A stretch of DNA of 16,954 nt from CAYOWK01 sp964407665 (GTDB lineage: Bacteria; Pseudomonadota; Alphaproteobacteria; Caulobacterales; Hyphomonadaceae): contig CAYOWK010000068.1 in the NCBI GenBank assembly GCA_964407665.1, forward strand, positions 1-16,954. Direction: 5' to 3'. Below are positions 7,249 to 13,456 of the stretch, one piece after another (the stretch's first letter is position 1; each line of letters starts with the position of its first letter). The notes beneath the pieces were generated by a model that made no database searches, was not told the origin of the DNA, and saw only the letters and a program-made list of their open reading frames with translations. The position numbers and the translations under genes were made by a program.

Positions 7249-7722
7249 CTACTTCCGCTTCACCGCCAGCGTCGTGCCCTCGACGCGGACCACCACCACA
7301 TCGTCGCCCTCGATCAGCGTGGCGCCTTCTGCAAGCCTGGCCGCCCAGAAGCTGTCGCCGATACGGACGCGTCCTTCTCCGCCATCGAAGGCTGAAGCCG
7401 CTACGCCGTGGCGACCGATCAGCTGCGACTGCCGGTCGTTCAGCTGCGGGTGGGTGGTGGCCCGCTGGCGCAGGCCCTTGAACACCGTGCGCCCCATGAA
7501 AACCAGAACAAGGGACACGGCGCCGAACCAGACCAGTTCGCCCTCCCAGCCATTGAAGGGCGCGGGCGCCAGCCAGGCGAACAATGCGGTCGTGAAGGCG
7601 GCCAGAGCCACCCACAGAAGATCAAACGTTCCGATGGCGACTTCCAGCGTCAGGAGAACGATGCCGATGCCGATCCAGTGCCAGACGGTGAAGCCGTCAA
7701 GGATTTGCAGGAAGGCGTCCAT
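7249..7722 (-). CDS. nfeD: NfeD family membrane protein
   Basis: This 157-residue short-form NfeD protein has hydrophobic segments at about 14-32, 36-54 and 64-78. They are followed by a C-terminal OB-fold-like beta domain: 'LIGRHGVAASAFDGGEGRVRIG' from 101, then 'EGDDVVVVRVEGTTLAVKRK' to the end. NfeD proteins partner SPFH (stomatin/QmcA) proteins in membrane organisation and quality control, and the gene immediately upstream encodes such a protein. The chosen start at 7722 has GGAG at 7729-7732, six bases away, and lies two bases after the SPFH stop codon, pointing to translational coupling. An alternative Met at 7743 would overlap the SPFH gene and adds seven non-hydrophobic residues. It is the short type, lacking the ClpP-like protease domain of long NfeD proteins. 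Confidence 0.87.
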   Translation of the reverse strand: MDAFLQILDGFTVWHWIGIGIVLLTLEVAIGTFDLLWVALAAFTTALFAWLAPAPFNGWEGELVWFGAVSLVLVFMGRTVFKGLRQRATTHPQLNDRQSQLIGRHGVAASAFDGGEGRVRIGDSFWAARLAEGATLIEGDDVVVVRVEGTTLAVKRK

Positions 7723-7724
7723 GG

Positions 7725-8690
7725 CTAGCTCCGTGACGACCAAGGCCCGGGCGCCGGATCAGCGGGCGGCGTGCGCGGCTTTCCCGCATTGTCGGTGAGC
7801 GCCTTGATGCCTTCCAGCACGCCCGTGATGCCCGCAAAGTCGGCCGGAATGATCACCGTCCGCTGCTGGTTGGACGACGCCAGCTTGGCGAACGCCTCGA
7901 CGTATTTTTGGCCGAGGAAGTAGTTGATGGCGTTCACATCGCCGTTGGCGATGGCTTCAGACACCACAGCCGTCGCCTTGGCTTCGGCTTCCGCCTGACG
8001 CTCGCGCGCCTCGGCGTCCCGGAACGCCGCCTCGCGGCGGCCTTCGGCTTCCAGGATCTGGGACTGCTTCTGGCCTTCGGCTTTCAGGATCGCGGAGGCA
8101 CGATCGCCCTCGGCCTCGAGGATCTGGGCGCGCTTGAGGCGCTCGGCCTTCATCTGGCGCGCCATCGCCTCGGTGATGTCGGCAGGCGGCGTCAGGTCCT
8201 TGATCTCGATGCGGGTGACCTTCACGCCCCACGGCTGCGTCGCCGCGTCGATCACGGACAGCAACCGCGCGTTGATGTCGTCGCGGTTCGACAGCACCTG
8301 GTCGAGGTCCATCGAACCCACGACGGTACGGATGTTCGTCAGAGACAGGTTGGTGATAGCCTGGGTCAGGTTGTTGACCTCGTAGGAGGCCGGCACGGCG
8401 TCAATGACCTGCGTGAACACGACGGCGTCGCAGGACACCATCGCGTTGTCGCGCGTGATCACCATCTGCTGCGGGATGTCGAGCACGTTCTCCATCATGT
8501 TCAGCTTGCGGCCGACACGGTCCACAAAGGGCATGATGAAGGAAAGGCCCGGGTTCAGCACGCGCGTGAAGCGGCCGAACTGTTCGACCGTGAAGACATA
8601 CCCCTGGGGCACGACCTTCACGGCGCTGAACAGGATGATGAGCCCGAAGGCTCCGATCAGCAGCGGCAGCAAAGCCGAATCAAGGTCCAT
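7725..8690 (-). CDS. SPFH/band 7 protein of the paraslipin/QmcA type
   Basis: This 321-residue membrane-anchored scaffold protein has an N-terminal membrane helix (6-25), then the SPFH domain: 'VPQGYVFTVEQFGRF', 'LNPGLSFIMPFVDRV' and 'RDNAMVSCDAVVFTQV', ending near 'VKVTRIEIKDLTPP' (157-169). A coiled coil follows, built of successive 11-residue units (about 188-231) each containing an 'ILEAEG'-like core. The C-terminal segment 'TVIIPADFAGITGVLEGI' (278-295) is typical of paraslipins. Such proteins form large oligomers on the inner membrane, in several bacteria regulating membrane proteases such as FtsH. The pairing with nfeD two bases downstream is the classic two-gene unit. A GGGGAG ribosome-binding site lies about ten bases before the start. 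The last 20 residues are Pro-rich and probably disordered. Confidence 0.93.
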   Translation of the reverse strand: MDLDSALLPLLIGAFGLIILFSAVKVVPQGYVFTVEQFGRFTRVLNPGLSFIMPFVDRVGRKLNMMENVLDIPQQMVITRDNAMVSCDAVVFTQVIDAVPASYEVNNLTQAITNLSLTNIRTVVGSMDLDQVLSNRDDINARLLSVIDAATQPWGVKVTRIEIKDLTPPADITEAMARQMKAERLKRAQILEAEGDRASAILKAEGQKQSQILEAEGRREAAFRDAEARERQAEAEAKATAVVSEAIANGDVNAINYFLGQKYVEAFAKLASSNQQRTVIIPADFAGITGVLEGIKALTDNAGKPRTPPADPAPGPWSSRS

Positions 8691-8781
8691 CGCAACAAAC
8701 TCCCCATCGCTGGAGAGTGCTTAACATGGGGAAAGGACCGTAACCAACAAAACCGGGCGCCGCTTGGGAAAGCCGCTCTGC

Positions 8782-9264
8782 CTAGAGCTTCGCCAGCATG
8801 TAGTCGGCCGAAGACACCTCGAACTGGCCGGGCGCCTCGACGAACAGCTCCTTCACCGCGCCGTCCTCGACCACCATGGAATACCGCTGCGAGCGCAGCC
8901 CCATGCCGAACTTCGTGCCGTCCATCTCGAGACCGATCGACTTCGCGAAATCGCCGTTGCCGTCGGCAAGCATCAGGATGTCGTCGCCGACATTCTGCGC
9001 CTTGCCCCATGCGCCCATGACAAACGCGTCATTCACCGACACGCAGGCGATGGTGTCGACGCCCTTCTCGCGGAAGGCGGCGATCTGATCCTTGTAACCC
9101 GGCAGGTGACGCGCATCACAGGTCGGGGTGAAGGCGCCCGGGACAGCAAAGAGCGCAACCTTCTTTCCAGCCGTGATCTCGCTGATCTTCACGGGGGCCG
9201 GACGGCCGTCCTTCAGCGTCATCAGTGTCGCTTCCGGCAGTTTGTCGCCAACCTTGATCGTCAT
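8782..9264 (-). CDS. Prx5-type peroxiredoxin
   Basis: This 160-residue thiol peroxidase reduces hydrogen peroxide and organic peroxides in the cytoplasm. The active-site loop 'VPGAFTPTCDARHLP' (41-55) contains the conserved Pro42, Thr46 and peroxidatic Cys49. The supporting Arg is in 'GLRSQRYSMVVEDG' (122-135). 'IACVSVNDAFVMGAW' (72-86) is diagnostic of the Prx5/AhpE-like 'redoxin' branch that also includes plant type II Prx and mammalian Prx5. A second cysteine, Cys74, lies in this strand, as in many members; no C-terminal resolving cysteine is visible, so the reductant may be glutathione/glutaredoxin or thioredoxin. The start is supported by AGAGGACAGG just upstream. It is transcribed divergently from the YqgE gene; no OxyR-type site could be recognised by eye. 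Confidence 0.93.
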   Translation of the reverse strand: MTIKVGDKLPEATLMTLKDGRPAPVKISEITAGKKVALFAVPGAFTPTCDARHLPGYKDQIAAFREKGVDTIACVSVNDAFVMGAWGKAQNVGDDILMLADGNGDFAKSIGLEMDGTKFGMGLRSQRYSMVVEDGAVKELFVEAPGQFEVSSADYMLAKL

Positions 9265-9446
9265 GTGACCTGTCCTCTTTTGCGTTCGGGGTATTCAGAC
9301 TGCGCCTTCATCTAGGATGGCGTGACGCGCGGGGCCAGCCCCACCCGCCTTTTTGCCGCCAAATCCGGAAAGCGGCTTGCCACTGCCCCCTGAACGGTGG
9401 ACGATCACGGGTCCCGCGCCCCCGCCCGCAACCGGGCTTCGCCGTC

Positions 9447-9450
9447 GAGG
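9447..9450 (+). promoter_or_regulatory. Ribosome-binding site deciding the GTG start of the YqgE gene
   Basis: GAGG stands six bases before the GTG at 9457. The upstream ATG at 9397 has no comparable site, and the 20 residues it would add are Arg/Ser/Pro-rich and absent from the family as I know it. Confidence 0.5.
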
Positions 9451-9456
9451 TCGCAC

Positions 9457-10017
9457 GTGCAAGGCTCACTCGCCGGAAGACTGCTGATCGCCGCGCCGGC
9501 GATCGACGACCCCCGCTTCAAGCAGGCCGTGATCCTGCTGTGCGCGCACAACGAAGAACATGCGATGGGGATCGTGCTGAACCGCATCGCCGACGGCATC
9601 GAGCTGCCGGAACTGCTGGACCAGCTCGGCGTGGACGGAGACATGGCCCCGAAGCACCATCATGTGATGCTAGGCGGCCCCGTTGGCCGCGACCGGGGCT
9701 TCGTGCTGCATACGGAAGACTACGACAATGACGGAGCCACCCTTCCGGTCTGCGAAGGCGTCTGCCTGACGGCGACCCGGGACATTCTCCACGCGATCGC
9801 CTCCGATGACCCGCCGGAGCAGTTCATGCTCGCCCTCGGCTATTCCGGCTGGGGCGCCGGCCAGCTTGAAGAAGAACTTGCGGGCAATGTCTGGCTTGTC
9901 GGCGTGGCGGATCTCGCGCTTGTGTTCGACCATTCGCAGGACACCAAATGGTCCCGCGCCCTGGCCCGCATCGGCGTGTCGCCCGACCGTCTGCAGATGC
10001 ACGGCGGTCGCGCCTGA
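9457..10017 (+). CDS. YqgE/AlgH family protein (UPF0301)
   Basis: The 186-residue product matches the YqgE/AlgH family along its length. It opens 'VQGSLAGRLLIAAPAIDDPRF', close to the usual 'LxGxLLIAxPxxxDPxFxxxVI' opening. The family pattern continues with 'AMGIVLNR' (37-43), 'LGGPVGRDRGFVLHT' (72-86) and 'LALGYSGWGAGQLEEELAGNVWL' (125-147). Members are widespread cytoplasmic proteins of unsettled function; AlgH was named from alginate regulation in Pseudomonas, but crystal structures gave no clear activity. I prefer the GTG at 9457, which places the conserved strand near the N-terminus and has GAGG six bases before it; an ATG at 9397 would give 206 residues. The peroxiredoxin gene reads away upstream. 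Confidence 0.92.
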   Translation: MQGSLAGRLLIAAPAIDDPRFKQAVILLCAHNEEHAMGIVLNRIADGIELPELLDQLGVDGDMAPKHHHVMLGGPVGRDRGFVLHTEDYDNDGATLPVCEGVCLTATRDILHAIASDDPPEQFMLALGYSGWGAGQLEEELAGNVWLVGVADLALVFDHSQDTKWSRALARIGVSPDRLQMHGGRA

Positions 10018-10028
10018 GTCTGTTTTTT

Positions 10029-10055
10029 TGCGCTCACCACGATGTGAGTAGCGCA
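10029..10055. other. Bulged hairpin preceded by a T tract
   Basis: Seven T bases (10023-10029) run into a stem TGCGCTCAC (10029-10037) / GTGAG-TA-GCGCA (10044-10055) with a two-base bulge and a six-base loop. It follows the YqgE stop codon by a few bases and precedes the next start by 85 bp. The T tract is on the 5' side for plus-strand transcripts and reads as A on the minus strand, so it lacks the 3' U-run of a standard terminator. It could be a 3'-end stabiliser or a regulatory hairpin in the leader of the next gene. Confidence 0.35.
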
Positions 10056-10139
10056 ACTGGACATTCCGGGCGCCAATCCGGCATCTTCATTCAGAGCGCC
10101 CCCACCTGGGCGGGCCGCCTGCAACAGACCGGTAGATAC

Positions 10140-10727
10140 ATGCGCATCGCTTCCCGCCTCCTGGCCCCCATGGTTCTGGCCTTTGCGCTGGCTGCGCCCG
10201 CGCTGGCCGAAAAAGCCCCGATCACCTTCCCCGAGAAGCTCGCGCGCACGGATTTCCAGCAGGTGGTCGTGGACGCCGGACCGCTCTACATCGCGGGTCA
10301 GCCCAGCGAGGCGGCCATCCGCGAGCTTGTCGCCAGCGGCGTGAAGACAATCATAAACCTGCGCACCCAGCCCGAGATGGACAACCGGCGCGCGGTCCCC
10401 TTCGATGAAGCAGCCCTGATGAAGGAGCTCGGCGTCAACTACGTGCACATTCCCCTGGGCGGGCCGGACACGCCCTACACGCCTGCGGCAGTCGAGGCTT
10501 TCGCGACGGCGTTTGAGGGCGCCGACAGCAAGGTGCTGCTCCACTGCACGGTCGCCTGGCGCGCCAGCCACATGTGGGCGGCCTACCTCGTAAAGAAGAA
10601 GGGCTGGACGATGGAGGAAGCTATCCGCCACACCGACGCCATCAACCTCAACGGCTACAAGGGCCCCGGCAAGCAACCCATCGAGGGCTTCCTGAACCTG
10701 TCCGAGCGCCCGGCCGGGGTGAAATAA
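10140..10727 (+). CDS. Secreted BLH/DUF442-type phosphatase-like protein
   Basis: This 195-residue exported protein has a Sec signal peptide, 'MRIASRLLAPMVLAFALAAPALA', with likely cleavage after residue 23. The mature part matches the beta-lactamase-hydrolase-like (BLH, DUF442) branch of the tyrosine/dual-specificity phosphatase fold: 'LYIAGQPSEAAIRELVASG' (49-67), 'KTIINLRTQPEMD' (69-81), 'VNYVHIPLGG' (99-108) and a Cys-loop 'LLHCTVAWRAS' (133-143). Cys136 and Arg141 are four residues apart, the CX4R spacing of this family rather than the CX5R of classic phosphatases. The loop Thr-Val-Ala-Trp is unlike the more usual Arg-Ser/Thr-Gly-Thr, so activity is uncertain. A periplasmic location follows from the signal. 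The start at 10140 is set by the signal peptide; the frame is open further upstream. Confidence 0.85.
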   Translation: MRIASRLLAPMVLAFALAAPALAEKAPITFPEKLARTDFQQVVVDAGPLYIAGQPSEAAIRELVASGVKTIINLRTQPEMDNRRAVPFDEAALMKELGVNYVHIPLGGPDTPYTPAAVEAFATAFEGADSKVLLHCTVAWRASHMWAAYLVKKKGWTMEEAIRHTDAINLNGYKGPGKQPIEGFLNLSERPAGVK

Positions 10728-10757
10728 GGTAAGCTGGTTGCTCGGCTCCGGCCGCCA

Positions 10758-10772
10758 CTCTGACCGTCAGAG
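10758..10772. terminator. Small hairpin between convergent genes
   Basis: CTCTGA / TCAGAG form a six-base stem with a three-base loop in the 133-bp gap between the secreted phosphatase-like gene and the convergent thioesterase gene. No T-run follows on either strand, so it is at most a weak or factor-assisted end point. I see no gene in this gap. Confidence 0.2.
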
Positions 10773-10860
10773 CGCGCGGCTCAGGGTGTCGACATCAATC
10801 GGATACCGGGCCCAGTGCACGGCCTGCAAAGAGTATTCGAGGTGAAGACGGAGCCGCGCC

Positions 10861-11661
10861 CTAATCCCGGAACGCCGCCATTTGCTCGCTCGTCGCCAGC
10901 AGCACGCCGTCGCGGCTCCACAGCTTGAGCTCGTGGTCGAAGTAGCCGCCTTCGCAGCGGCGGCACTGGACGTCGCTGAGCACGAAGTCTGATCCGACAG
11001 CCGCAAGTTCGTCCGGCAGCGCATGGAAGTGCGTCGTCATCGATACCGTCGACGAGTAGACCCAGCTCTTGCGCTTGAACGTCACGCGGGGCGGCGCAAG
11101 GTCCGCCAGTGCGGCCAGCAGGCCGTGATCCATCGTGCGGCCATGAGAGTCGCGCACCCATTGCATCGAGCGCGCCGTCTCGCCCTGATCCTGCAGGTTG
11201 AGGGGCGAGGCCGTGACCCAGCGCGACTGGAACTGGTGAAGGAACGGCACGCTCATGTGCAGGCCTGAAGGAGGTTTCACCTCTTCCGGCGGGGGCGCCT
11301 CCGGCATCACGGCGTCGGTGAAGCCGGGGGTGTCGCGCCGGACGCCAAGCGTCACCTGCGCGTGGGCGCAGACCTTGCCGCGCTGTTGCAGCTCGCTGCG
11401 CCAGAACTGCAGGCGCGAGCCGGCTCTCAGAAGACGCGTTGATATCTCGATTGGGCCGTCGCCGACGGCGTCGGTGAACAGCACCGAGGTCGATAGCGGC
11501 TCGCCGCGAGCTTCCGGCTCCAGCATGGCGGCTTGCAGCAGGATGGCCGCAGTCCAGCCGCCGAACCTGCCGCCCTGGTGGGCGTAATCGGGGTCAGCCT
11601 CGCCCGACCAGGTGTTGGCGCCGGCGGCGGAGAGAATCAAAGTGTCGGCGAACGAGGCCAT
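10861..11661 (-). CDS. Double-hotdog acyl-CoA thioesterase family protein
   Basis: The 266-residue product has two hotdog repeats, as in TesB-like acyl-CoA thioesterases. The first contains 'YAHQGGRFGGWTAAILLQAAML' (26-47), with the typical G-G-x-x-A helix that packs in the hotdog core, then strands 'IEISTRLLRAGSRLQFWRSEL'. The second contains 'MDHGLLAALADLAPP' (177-191), whose Asp is a candidate catalytic residue, and ends 'YFDHELKLWSRDGVLLATSEQMAAFRD', the usual final strands. Such enzymes hydrolyse acyl-CoA to free acid and CoA in the cytoplasm; chain-length preference cannot be read. A Pro-rich linker separates the two halves (about 118-132). It is monocistronic, convergent with the BLH gene and divergent from the stress lipoprotein gene. 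The 3-hydroxyacyl-CoA or aromatic-CoA branch of the superfamily is an alternative. Confidence 0.85.
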   Translation of the reverse strand: MASFADTLILSAAGANTWSGEADPDYAHQGGRFGGWTAAILLQAAMLEPEARGEPLSTSVLFTDAVGDGPIEISTRLLRAGSRLQFWRSELQQRGKVCAHAQVTLGVRRDTPGFTDAVMPEAPPPEEVKPPSGLHMSVPFLHQFQSRWVTASPLNLQDQGETARSMQWVRDSHGRTMDHGLLAALADLAPPRVTFKRKSWVYSSTVSMTTHFHALPDELAAVGSDFVLSDVQCRRCEGGYFDHELKLWSRDGVLLATSEQMAAFRD

Positions 11662-11774
11662 GAGGTCCCCTGCTGCAGCTGCGTAGATGGCGACTTAGAC
11701 GAGGCGTTATCTTGCAAGCAAGCCGAAAGCGCGCGCGCCCGGCGGATCAATCGCCGGTTGCATTCGGGTCGCCC

Positions 11775-11799
11775 GGAACGTCCTGACTCAGGGTGCGTT
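11775..11799 (+). promoter_or_regulatory. EcfG (sigma-T) general-stress promoter
   Basis: GGAAC at 11775-11779 and CGTT at 11796-11799 are separated by exactly 16 bases, matching the GGAAC-N16/17-CGTT consensus of EcfG, the alphaproteobacterial general-stress sigma factor. The -10 ends 28 bases before the lipoprotein start, giving a short leader with a GGAG ribosome-binding site. The genes behind it include a general-stress-protein-like product, which independently supports the assignment. Confidence 0.78.
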
Positions 11800-11827
11800 G
11801 CTGGGGCACATGTAACGGAGACCCATC

Positions 11828-12133
11828 ATGCGAATTCTCTTCGCCGCTGCCCTCAGCGCGGCAGCCCTGGCTGCGTGTCAGCCTGACTCGGACAAGACCA
11901 ACCCCGCCGTCGCAACCGACGAATCCGTGGCCGAACGTGAAGTCACGGCGCCGGCTGCGGGAGAGTCGTCGTTCACGGAAGCCCAGGTCATGAGCCGCAT
12001 CCAGGACGCTGGCTACACCGACGTGACGGCGCTCACCAAGGCCGCCGACGGCTCCTGGCAGGGCACAGCCATGCGCGACGGCCAGAGCGTGACAGTCGTT
12101 GTCGACTACCAGGGCAACGTCACCACCCGCTGA
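11828..12133 (+). CDS. Small lipoprotein with a PepSY-like domain, EcfG-controlled
   Basis: The product is 101 residues with a lipoprotein signal, 'MRILFAAALSAAALAAC', in which the lipobox LAAC places the lipidated cysteine at 17. After a disordered acidic/Ala stretch comes a compact C-terminal domain (about 47-101): 'SFTEAQVMSRIQDAGYTDVTALTKAADGSWQGTA' followed by 'VTVVVDYQGNVTT'. This helix-then-sheet pattern ending in 'v.vD..G.v' resembles the PepSY/BON-like folds of small periplasmic proteins. Asp19 after the cysteine region does not give a clear inner-membrane retention signal at +2 (Gln18), so outer-membrane attachment is likely. The gene sits 28 bp behind an EcfG promoter and 29 bp before the next stress gene, so the two probably form one operon. 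The exact function is unknown. Confidence 0.8.
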   Translation: MRILFAAALSAAALAACQPDSDKTNPAVATDESVAEREVTAPAAGESSFTEAQVMSRIQDAGYTDVTALTKAADGSWQGTAMRDGQSVTVVVDYQGNVTTR

Positions 12134-12162
12134 TCCCTCAACGTACAGTACAGGAGCCAGTC

Positions 12163-12831
12163 ATGGCCGACACAATCGTGAGAACCTACGACCACCCCGC
12201 CGAAGCCCTTCGCGTCATTGAGCATCTGGAGTCGATCGGCATAGCGCCGAGCGACGTCAGCCTCGTCGCGAACAACTCGGAAGGCTGGCACTCCGACAAG
12301 GGGATCCAGCACGACCGCCTGCGTTCGGGACGTGTCGTCAAGGACGATGACCGCGACAACAAGGCGGCTGAAGGCGCTGGCGAAGGCGCCACCGCTGGCG
12401 GCGTACTTGGAGCCGGGGCCGGCCTGCTGGCCGGTCTGGGCATGCTGGCCATTCCCGGCCTCGGCCCTGTTGTGGCTGCCGGATGGCTCGCCGCCACAGC
12501 GACGGGCGCTGCAGCCGGAGCCATCGCTGGCGGGCTGGTCGGCGGTCTCGCCGGAGCCCTCACCAAGGAAGGCGTCGACAAGGACGAGGCCGAAATCTAC
12601 GCCGAAAACGTTCGCCGCGGCGGCGCTCTGGTTGTCGTTCGCAACCCGGGTTCGCGCCGCCAGGAGATCGAGCGTATCCTGTCGGAGTATCATCCGACCG
12701 ATACCACGACCCGCCGCTCCTATTATCAGGAGTCGGGCTGGCGCGGGTATGACGACAAGGCTCCGGCGTTGACGGACCGCGACGTTGAAGCCGAGCGGGA
12801 TCGCTACCGGGCCTACACGCCGCGACAGTAG
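12163..12831 (+). CDS. YflT/GSP17M-like general stress protein with glycine-zipper core
   Basis: This 222-residue protein has an N-terminal alpha/beta domain (1-40): 'TIVRTYDHPAEALRVIEHLESIGIAPSDVSLVA', the pattern of the YflT (general stress protein 17M) family, in which a small ferredoxin-like domain senses or binds something unknown. A long Gly/Ala-rich hydrophobic block (71-135, e.g. 'GAGLLAGLGMLAIPGLGPVVAAGW') can form a membrane-inserting glycine-zipper hairpin. The second half of the small domain follows ('EAEIYAENVRRGGALVVVRNP', 142-162). The C-terminal tail is charged and Tyr-rich. It begins after AGGAG (12152-12156), 29 bp from the lipoprotein stop, so it should be co-transcribed from the EcfG promoter. 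That fits a role under osmotic, oxidative or starvation stress. The biochemical role is not established. Confidence 0.82.
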   Translation: MADTIVRTYDHPAEALRVIEHLESIGIAPSDVSLVANNSEGWHSDKGIQHDRLRSGRVVKDDDRDNKAAEGAGEGATAGGVLGAGAGLLAGLGMLAIPGLGPVVAAGWLAATATGAAAGAIAGGLVGGLAGALTKEGVDKDEAEIYAENVRRGGALVVVRNPGSRRQEIERILSEYHPTDTTTRRSYYQESGWRGYDDKAPALTDRDVEAERDRYRAYTPRQ

Positions 12832-12854
12832 TCCGCAGACGGAAGACTTACAGT

Positions 12855-12886
12855 GGGCGGGCGCTGCAGCACTGCAGCGTCCGCTC
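12855..12886. terminator. Strong hairpin, probably a bidirectional terminator
   Basis: A stem of about 14 pairs (including two G-U pairs) with a four-base GCAC loop lies 24 bp after the stress protein stop and 13 bp before the end of the convergent lipoprotein gene. Its core is GGGCGCTGCA / TGCAGCGTCC. There is no marked U-run on either side, so it may work with Rho or as an RNA-end stabiliser, but its position between convergent genes fits a shared terminator. Confidence 0.55.
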
Positions 12887-12898
12887 TGCTGTTCGCAA

Positions 12899-13276
12899 CT
12901 AGATACGGGCGAGCCTCGCCTCGATATCCTTGCGGAGGTTGGCGATCCAGCGCTCGTACTCGCCCCGGACGCGCTTGTGGCGCTTTCCATAGGGCTTCCC
13001 GTCGCCCTGCACATAGCTGATTCGGTAGCTGGCGGCGGTGTGGTCGATCGCGATCGTGATAGGCGCTCCGTCGCGCGCCGGCTGGCTCGCCACGAACCGG
13101 CCAGGGACCTGCTCGGTCACCTTCCAGTCGCGGCCCTTGAGGGACAGGCTGATCGCTGTCTCAAGCTGCATCTGGGTTACGCCGACGGCCAAAGGTTCGG
13201 ACACCGCAGGCGGCTGGGGCGTGGCGCACGCGCCCAGCACCAGGGAAAGACAGGCAATCGCTACGATCCGGCGCAT
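12899..13276 (-). CDS. Small lipoprotein of unknown function
   Basis: The product is 125 residues if started at the Met at 13276: 'MRRIVAIACLSLVLGAC' is a lipoprotein signal with lipobox LGAC and Cys17. Longer starts at 13285 or 13291 are possible, but GGAG nine bases before 13276 favours it. The mature protein has a small alpha/beta domain: an amphipathic helix ('TQMQLETAISLSLKGRDW', 34-51), strands 'WKVTEQVPGRFVASQ' and 'PITIAIDHTAASYRISYVQGDG', then a basic helix 'YERWIANLRKDIEARLARI'. The pattern 'GW.v...pG...A...I.Y....Y.I.Y......Y..W...L..I' is shared by uncharacterised proteobacterial lipoproteins I have seen. It is convergent with the stress operon and divergent from the FAD enzyme gene. 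No EcfG-type site was found upstream. Confidence 0.78.
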   Translation of the reverse strand: MRRIVAIACLSLVLGACATPQPPAVSEPLAVGVTQMQLETAISLSLKGRDWKVTEQVPGRFVASQPARDGAPITIAIDHTAASYRISYVQGDGKPYGKRHKRVRGEYERWIANLRKDIEARLARI

Positions 13277-13456
13277 CGTGGACATCTCCATCTCTGGGTC
13301 TCGAGGGAGACTAGCGCGGCCGCTTCTCCCGTCCAGCCGGAATAACCGAGCCGAGAAGGACCCGCTTGAATGGGAGCTTCGCAACGGCTGCATGTCGGAT
13401 TATAAGCCCCGCGTGGATTGGCCTGCATGGCGCGGCCCCCATCAGGACGATACGAC

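Noticed and set aside
9328..9356. GGGGC/GCCCC stem followed by TTTTT as a terminator
   Set aside because: The loop would be two bases, and the site lies upstream of the YqgE gene in a divergent promoter region where no plus-strand transcript needs ending.
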